Below, in pieces: positions 14,521 to 19,091 of a stretch of 19,091 bases of DNA. Both the position numbers and the translations under genes were made by a program. The stretch is from UMGS1696 sp964430105 (lineage in GTDB: Bacteria > Bacillota > Clostridia > Oscillospirales > CAG-272): the NCBI GenBank assembly GCA_964430105.1, contig CAYSEF010000040.1, positions 1-19,091 on the forward strand, in the 5' to 3' direction. The notes below the pieces were generated by a model, which saw only the letters and a program-made list of their open reading frames with translations, was not told the DNA's origin and made no database searches. Each line of letters opens with the position of its first letter. Position 1 is the first letter of the stretch.

Positions 14521-15330
14521 ATGAGTAAAAAAATCTCCATCATAATGGGCATTTACAACTGTGCTGTAACACTGTCGGAAGCACTCGATTCAATTCTTGC
14601 ACAGACTTATACTAATTGGAATATCATTCTATGCGATGATGGATCGACCGATGATACATATTTCATAGCACAGGAATATAAAAATAAATATCCCGATAAA
14701 ATAATCCTCTTAAAAAATAACCGCAACGAGGGACTAAACTTCACGTTAAATCGTTGCCTAACATATGCTGATGGTGATTTTGTAGCTCGAATGGATGGTG
14801 ACGATATTTCTGCTCCTACAAGGCTTGAAAAAGAGGTGGAAGCACTTGAAGCTAATCCTGAATATGCTATTGTCAGTACAGCAATGACATATTTCGACGA
14901 ATCAGGTGTATGGGGGCATGGCAGTGTAATAGCGTACCCACAGCCAAAGGATTTTCTGTACGGAACACCATTCTGTCATGCTCCATGCATGGTTAGGCGT
15001 GAAGCATATGAATCGGTTGGTGGTTATACCGATGCTCCACGATATATCCGAGTAGAGGATTATGATTTGTGGATCAAGATGTACGCTACAGGATATCGTG
15101 GAATGAATTTGCCTGAACCACTGTATCTTATGCGTGACGACAGAAATGCGATAGCACGACGAAAATATCGCTACAGAATTAACGAATTTTTCGTTCGGAT
15201 AAAAGCAGTAAGAGAACTTCATCTGCCCGTTAAGGGATATTTTTACGCACTTCGTCCACTGATAGTCGGGCTGATACCAATGCCGATTTATAAAATCTTA
15301 CATACTGAGAGATTAAAAAATGATTCCTAA
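14521..15330 (+). CDS. Glycosyltransferase family 2 (GT-A fold)
   Basis: This 269-residue protein is a GT2 enzyme. It starts KKISIIMGIYN, has the nucleotide-binding CDDGSTDD (38-45), EGLNFTLNRCL, and the metal-binding ARMDGDD (89-95) that supplies the DXD-type acids. A later RVEDYDLW is the usual acceptor-side ED motif. It would add a sugar to the growing lipid-linked repeat at the inner membrane face. I take ATG 14521 as start: a GTG at 14500 in the same frame lies across the ribosome site GAGGAG (14502-14507) itself, although the 13-nt spacing to ATG is longer than usual. It follows the GT4 gene by 27 nt and overlaps the next gene by 11 nt. Donor unknown. Confidence 0.88.
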   Translation: MSKKISIIMGIYNCAVTLSEALDSILAQTYTNWNIILCDDGSTDDTYFIAQEYKNKYPDKIILLKNNRNEGLNFTLNRCLTYADGDFVARMDGDDISAPTRLEKEVEALEANPEYAIVSTAMTYFDESGVWGHGSVIAYPQPKDFLYGTPFCHAPCMVRREAYESVGGYTDAPRYIRVEDYDLWIKMYATGYRGMNLPEPLYLMRDDRNAIARRKYRYRINEFFVRIKAVRELHLPVKGYFYALRPLIVGLIPMPIYKILHTERLKNDS

Positions 15331-16036
15331 AATAATACATTACTGCTGGTTTGGCAGAGCAGAAAAGACAAAATTGGCAAAAAAATGCATAGCAAGCTGG
15401 CGTAAATACTGTCCTGATTACAAAATTATCGAATGGAACGAAGATAATTTCGATGTTCATAGCCATTCATACACACAGTATTGTTATGAAAACAAAAAGT
15501 GGGCATTTCTCAGTGATTATGTGAGACTTGCAGTGGTTGCTCAAAACGGTGGAATATATTTTGATACTGACGTGGAGGTTGTAAAGCCACTGGATAATCT
15601 TCTGCAATTTGAAGCGTTTTTCGGCTTTGAAAACACTACGCATATCAATACAGGAGAGGGCTTTGGAGCAGTTGCAGGACATCAGACAGTAAAAGCAATG
15701 CTCAGCGAATACCGTGAGATTAAGATTAGTGAGAATGGTGATTATCCGCTCATATCCTGCCCACATCTTAATACGCAGGCTCTCGTGAAGTTCGGGCTTC
15801 TGTTGAATGGAAAGCAACAGCATATCGCAGAAGCTGAAATTCTTCCCACAGAATGCTTAAATCCCTACGATGATTCGACAGGCATACTGCATATAACGGA
15901 GAAAACTTATTCAATTCACTGGTATTCAAAAAGCTGGCTGAGTCGCACAACCGTATTACGGAGCCATATGAGCAGACCGATACATAGGATATTTGGAAAG
16001 GATTGTTTTTTGAAGTGGAAGAAAAAACTAAAATAA
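15320..16036 (+). CDS. GT32-like glycosyltransferase (DXD sugar-binding region, capsular type)
   Basis: This 238-residue protein opens with IPKIIHYCWFG, the signature of the Gly_transf_sug/OCH1-like family common in bacterial capsule clusters. The metal-binding DTD lies at 82-84 in GGIYFDTDVEVVKPL, preceded by FLSDYVRLAVV. It lacks a signal peptide or membrane helix and should act in the cytoplasm on lipid-linked repeat units. Its ATG overlaps the previous gene by 11 nt with AGAGA upstream, and the next GT2 starts 22 nt before its stop, so this part of the operon is tightly packed. Donor and acceptor are unknown; GT32 relatives often transfer mannose or galactose-type sugars. Confidence 0.87.
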   Translation: MIPKIIHYCWFGRAEKTKLAKKCIASWRKYCPDYKIIEWNEDNFDVHSHSYTQYCYENKKWAFLSDYVRLAVVAQNGGIYFDTDVEVVKPLDNLLQFEAFFGFENTTHINTGEGFGAVAGHQTVKAMLSEYREIKISENGDYPLISCPHLNTQALVKFGLLLNGKQQHIAEAEILPTECLNPYDDSTGILHITEKTYSIHWYSKSWLSRTTVLRSHMSRPIHRIFGKDCFLKWKKKLK

Positions 16037-16896
16037 AACTGACAGTGTTTACCCCGATATATAATCGTGCACATATTGTACATCGATTGTACGAGAGCTT
16101 GCTTAGACAAAGTAACTTTTCTTTTGAATGGCTGATTATTGATGATGGCTCTACAGATAATATAAAAGAAGTGGTTAGCCGTTTTTCTACGGAGAATTTC
16201 AAGATTCGCTATTTTTATAAAGTGAACGGTGGCAAACACACCGCTTATAATACTGCTTTGCAACTGGCAAACGGTGAGTATTTTGTTTGTGTGGACTCGG
16301 ATGATATACTCACCGATCATGCAGTACAGGATCTGGTGGATTGCTTACATAATTTACCTTCTGAATGTGGGATTGTCGCATATAAATCGGATTTCAACGG
16401 AAAAATGCTCGGCACTGAATTTCCATCTCTGCCTATCGAAACTTCTGTGTATGATCTTGCAGAAAAAATAGGATGTCGTGGCGAATATACATATATTTAT
16501 CCTACTGAAATTGTAAAGCTTGCTCCTTTTCCCGTGTTTGAAGGAGAGAGTTTTGTCACCGAAAGTGTTGTGTACGATCGAATTGATAAATTGTGCAGAA
16601 TCAAGCTTTTGCCAAAAAACATTACGGTCTGTGAATATCAGACAGATGGTTATTCTGCATCTGTAGACAAGCTCATGAAAAACAATTCCACAGGCTACTC
16701 TCTGTATTTCCTACAGCGAATTGATCTTGCAGTCTGCTTATTTCAGCGTCTGGTTTATGCAGGGAAGTACCACGCCTTCTGCCTTTTCTCGGCAACAAAA
16801 CTACCATACAAAGGCCCACATAAGCTTTTTACTGAATTTTGTCGTCCTGTAGGCCGGTTGTTCTGGCTGTACTATAAATTATTCCGTGGTTTTTAA
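16015..16896 (+). CDS. Glycosyltransferase family 2 (GT-A fold)
   Basis: This 293-residue GT2 enzyme begins with KLTVFTPIYNRAH, then WLIIDDGSTDN (39-49), VNGGKHTAYNTAL and the metal-binding VDSDD (93-97). The C-terminal half has no motif I can name; it includes GRLFWLYYKLFRGF at the end. No ATG lies near the motif start. I choose GTG at 16015 because AAAGGA ends 12 nt upstream; a TTG at 16003 directly abuts that ribosome site and is less likely. The gene overlaps the GT32-like gene by 22 nt. The protein likely adds one sugar of the repeat unit; the donor is unknown. Confidence 0.82.
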   Translation: MEEKTKIKLTVFTPIYNRAHIVHRLYESLLRQSNFSFEWLIIDDGSTDNIKEVVSRFSTENFKIRYFYKVNGGKHTAYNTALQLANGEYFVCVDSDDILTDHAVQDLVDCLHNLPSECGIVAYKSDFNGKMLGTEFPSLPIETSVYDLAEKIGCRGEYTYIYPTEIVKLAPFPVFEGESFVTESVVYDRIDKLCRIKLLPKNITVCEYQTDGYSASVDKLMKNNSTGYSLYFLQRIDLAVCLFQRLVYAGKYHAFCLFSATKLPYKGPHKLFTEFCRPVGRLFWLYYKLFRGF

Positions 16897-16916
16897 TATC
16901 GTAATCCTGGAGTTTT

Positions 16917-18011
16917 ATGAATACCATTTTATATACTTGCACCATGTGCCTGATTTGGGTAATCGCATTGCTCAATGGTACAGGTCTTGGAAATACTTAC
17001 CACACAACCGAATATGCGTGCTATTTTCTGTATGTCGTGGCAGTGCTGCCTTTGTTGTTTGCGAAAAAAAGATATATCAGGCAGGATGCTTTTCTACTGT
17101 ATGGCGGAATGGCTGTTATCTTTATTGCTTCATCTTACTTGCATGATCATGGATTTGTCAGTTTGAAATACCTTGCAAGCTTTATGCTGGTCGTTGTAAT
17201 AGCAAGGCTTCCGGTGCGAGAAAAATCGTTCCGGTTGACAGGTGTTGTGTTTGCTGCTTTGGGAGTGGCAATTCTTGCAATATATGACTTTGGTTCCGTA
17301 TTGTCCGGTTGGAATAGCAATTCAGTTGCCATGATTGGCTTGTTCAGCTATCTAATCTTTGTTGCTTCATTATTTAGTGAACGAAGTGGCTTGAATCGCT
17401 TTGTGTTGATTGTGGTAACTGTGATGTACTGCCTGTTCATTTGGCCGACAAACTCACGCTCATGCATAATTTCCACCGTTATCATGCTTCTGCTGATTCT
17501 ATTTGGCAAGAAAGTAAACAGCTTGCTTCAATATCGTTTCTTGCTCCGCTTGTGTCTTCTCATACCGTTGTTAATTGCTACTTTTGTCAGTTTGTTCTCG
17601 CAATATGGCAATATCGCCGAGCTTAATGAGTGGAGTATGGAGCAGTTCAATAAACCGCTTTTCAACGGTCGGGATACCACATGGATTGACGGATTTCAAA
17701 TTCTGTTTGATAATATCCTCTTTGGAACCGGTCAGATTCAAAGCGGTGTATGGCACAATAGCGCCATGTCTTGCCTGACTGCCTACGGTGTATTGGGATA
17801 TGGTTTCTGGATCGCAGGTTTCGATTATATCCTTCAAAAAGGCATGGCATATGTCTCCGATTCGATTGTTTGCGGTTGTATGACCGTGTTTCTGTTCATA
17901 AATATTCAGCAGTCCTTTGAACTCGGTATGTTCGCACCGAATCCGAATCTTCTAATCTACCTGCCACTGGGTATTCTGCTTGGTAGAATAAAGTATCTGA
18001 AAGGGAATTAA
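16917..18011 (+). CDS. Wzy-like polysaccharide polymerase (O-antigen ligase/polymerase family)
   Basis: This 364-residue protein is an integral membrane protein with about ten hydrophobic helices. Between the later helices lies a large exposed segment (about 230-285) with FNGRDTTWIDGF (R252), GTGQIQSG and HNSAM (H280, N281), then LTAYGVLGYGF. This Arg plus His-Asn arrangement is the usual pattern of Wzy/WaaL proteins. Wzy joins undecaprenyl-PP repeat units into a chain at the outer membrane face; in a monoderm there is no lipid A, so polymerase is more likely than ligase. The ATG at 16917 has CTGGAG 5 nt upstream. It follows the GT2 gene by 20 nt and precedes the next GT2 by one base. Wzy sequences diverge widely, so the call rests on topology, motif and location. 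Confidence 0.82.
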   Translation: MNTILYTCTMCLIWVIALLNGTGLGNTYHTTEYACYFLYVVAVLPLLFAKKRYIRQDAFLLYGGMAVIFIASSYLHDHGFVSLKYLASFMLVVVIARLPVREKSFRLTGVVFAALGVAILAIYDFGSVLSGWNSNSVAMIGLFSYLIFVASLFSERSGLNRFVLIVVTVMYCLFIWPTNSRSCIISTVIMLLLILFGKKVNSLLQYRFLLRLCLLIPLLIATFVSLFSQYGNIAELNEWSMEQFNKPLFNGRDTTWIDGFQILFDNILFGTGQIQSGVWHNSAMSCLTAYGVLGYGFWIAGFDYILQKGMAYVSDSIVCGCMTVFLFINIQQSFELGMFAPNPNLLIYLPLGILLGRIKYLKGN

Positions 18012-18012
18012 A

Positions 18013-19008
18013 ATGAAAACACCTGAAATCAGTATTATAGTTCCTGTTTATCAGGTTGAGAAATATCTTCCACGCTGTTTGAATTCTATACTCATGCAAA
18101 CTTTTGCAGACTTTGAATTGATTTTGGTGGACGATGGCTCAACGGATAACAGCGGTGTAATATGTGACAGCTATGCTGAAAAAGATAAACGAATTCGTGT
18201 GTTTCATCAGCAAAATACAGGAGTATCATCGGCAAGAAACGTCGGAATTGATGTTGCACAGGGTAAGTACATAGGCTTTGTCGATGCCGACGACTGGGTT
18301 GATACTGAGATGTTGAAAGAATTACATGATGTAATTAACAATAATAAATGTGAAATGATTATTTTTGATCCATATGTCTATAAAGGCGATATCAATTCTG
18401 TCATTATTGATTCATTACCCAGTTATAGCAGTAGTCAATGTATATATAAAAATAATATTATTCCTGAACAATTAAGGTACTTAGCCGGTACTGTTTGGCG
18501 ATGTTTATATAGTGCTGATTTGATAAATGCAAACAAAATTCGATTTAATTGTAGTTTACCGTTAAGTGAAGATCGTATTTTCAATATTACAGCTATGGGA
18601 TGTAGCGAAAATATTTACTACCTTTGTAAGCCATTGTATCATTATTGGATTTATAAAAACAGTTCTGTGAGTAAATACAGAGAAAATTTATTTGATATTA
18701 TACTGTATACACAGAAAATCATGTCTGAAGTTCTGCTTAAATATTGGGATAAAAACTATATTTTGTATTATGAAGAAGTAAATCTTTGTAATGAAGCTTT
18801 GTTATGTGTATATAATGCCTTTTCAAAATATTCGACGCTCTCATTTTATAAGCGATTTCACATCGTAAAATCAATCGTTGATAATGAAACTATAAGAAAA
18901 GCATTTGATAATTCATCTAAAAAGAACTTGAGATATTGGCTGGTAAGAAAAAAATGTTATTTAATATTATCTATAGTTGGTGTTTTGTGGAATATAAAAA
19001 ATAGATAA
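18013..19008 (+). CDS. Glycosyltransferase family 2 (GT-A fold, EpsJ-like)
   Basis: This 331-residue GT2 protein opens with the textbook PEISIIVPVYQVEKYLPRC, followed by LVDDGSTDNSG (38-48), NTGVSSARNVGID (68-80) and the metal-binding FVDADDW (89-95). An SEDRIFN motif marks the acceptor side, and the C-terminus ends with a hydrophobic patch (CYLILSIVGVLW) that may touch the membrane. The ATG has AAAGGGA 6 nt upstream and sits one base after the polymerase stop. The base composition changes within the gene: the first 280 bp resemble the neighbours, while the rest is clearly more AT-rich (for example 23% G+C in 18421-18480), suggesting a recombined or diverged specificity half. Donor unknown. 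Confidence 0.9.
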   Translation: MKTPEISIIVPVYQVEKYLPRCLNSILMQTFADFELILVDDGSTDNSGVICDSYAEKDKRIRVFHQQNTGVSSARNVGIDVAQGKYIGFVDADDWVDTEMLKELHDVINNNKCEMIIFDPYVYKGDINSVIIDSLPSYSSSQCIYKNNIIPEQLRYLAGTVWRCLYSADLINANKIRFNCSLPLSEDRIFNITAMGCSENIYYLCKPLYHYWIYKNSSVSKYRENLFDIILYTQKIMSEVLLKYWDKNYILYYEEVNLCNEALLCVYNAFSKYSTLSFYKRFHIVKSIVDNETIRKAFDNSSKKNLRYWLVRKKCYLILSIVGVLWNIKNR

Positions 19009-19087
19009 TATTTCATCCCACTGAAGATAAGCAGTATGCTTTCCATTAAAAGACAACTTATGTAGCAAAGAAAACGAGGACATTAAA

Positions 19088-19091
19088 ATGC
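19088..19091 (+). CDS. Start of the next gene, cut by the window edge
   Basis: An ATG at 19088-19090 follows GAGGA (19076-19080) with a 7-nt gap, so a further gene on the same strand, probably of the same operon, begins here. Only one codon is visible and nothing can be said of its product. The 79 nt between it and the last glycosyltransferase stop hold no terminator I can see. Confidence 0.55.

Noticed and set aside
1..19091. CRISPR arrays, insertion sequences, prophage genes or toxin-antitoxin pairs
   Set aside because: No regularly spaced repeats, transposase motifs, integrases or paired small genes were seen. The only long repeat is the 660-bp block around the gap.

Overview
The window looks like a piece of a low-to-medium G+C Bacillota (Firmicutes) chromosome, most likely a gut or rumen clostridial lineage such as the Oscillospirales/Ruminococcus group. 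The signs are strong AGGAGG-type ribosome sites, TTGaca/TATAAT promoters, a FakB/FakA pair, a split chromate-transporter pair, a glycyl radical enzyme with its activase, and a tRNA with encoded CCA. A 100-N scaffold gap shows it is a draft, probably metagenome-derived, assembly. Taxonomy is inferred from gene content only.

Layout. (1) 129-2140: a single-gene unit for an intracellular GH97 glycosidase, with a clear promoter, a strong RBS and a bidirectional terminator; its codon use is strongly biased. (2) 5175-2140, minus strand: a two-gene operon of a glycyl-radical activating enzyme (radical SAM) and a short glycyl radical enzyme of unassigned substrate, translationally coupled (ATGA). (3) 5248-5424: a tRNA-Ser(CGA) with its own promoter and terminator. 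(4) 6845-5589, minus strand: two half-size chromate-transporter (CHR) proteins. (5) 9768-6926, minus strand: a DegV/FakB fatty-acid-binding protein followed by the fatty acid kinase FakA. (6) 9769-10172: a gene-poor AT-rich leader. (7) 10173 to the right edge, plus strand: a tightly packed exopolysaccharide/glycan operon. It holds a bacillosamine-type set (aminotransferase, phosphoglycosyl transferase, acetyltransferase), then a GT4, two GT2 and one GT32-like transferase, a Wzy-like polymerase and a third GT2. It runs off the right end.

How the genes work together. The polysaccharide genes read as one pathway: PglE-like and PglD-like enzymes make a diacetylated amino sugar, the PglC-like enzyme loads it on undecaprenyl phosphate, the glycosyltransferases extend the repeat unit, and the Wzy-like protein polymerises it. 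A 4,6-dehydratase and a flippase would be needed but are not in the window. FakB and FakA together phosphorylate exogenous fatty acids for phospholipid synthesis.

The sequence around 11543-13018 deserves care. A 660-bp block covering the end of the PglC-like gene and the start of the PglD-like gene occurs twice, on either side of the N gap. The right-hand contig starts with a 55-nt copy of the last bases before the gap. This looks like an unresolved tandem duplication or an assembly-graph artefact joined with placeholder Ns. The best candidate for unknown biochemistry is the glycyl radical enzyme.
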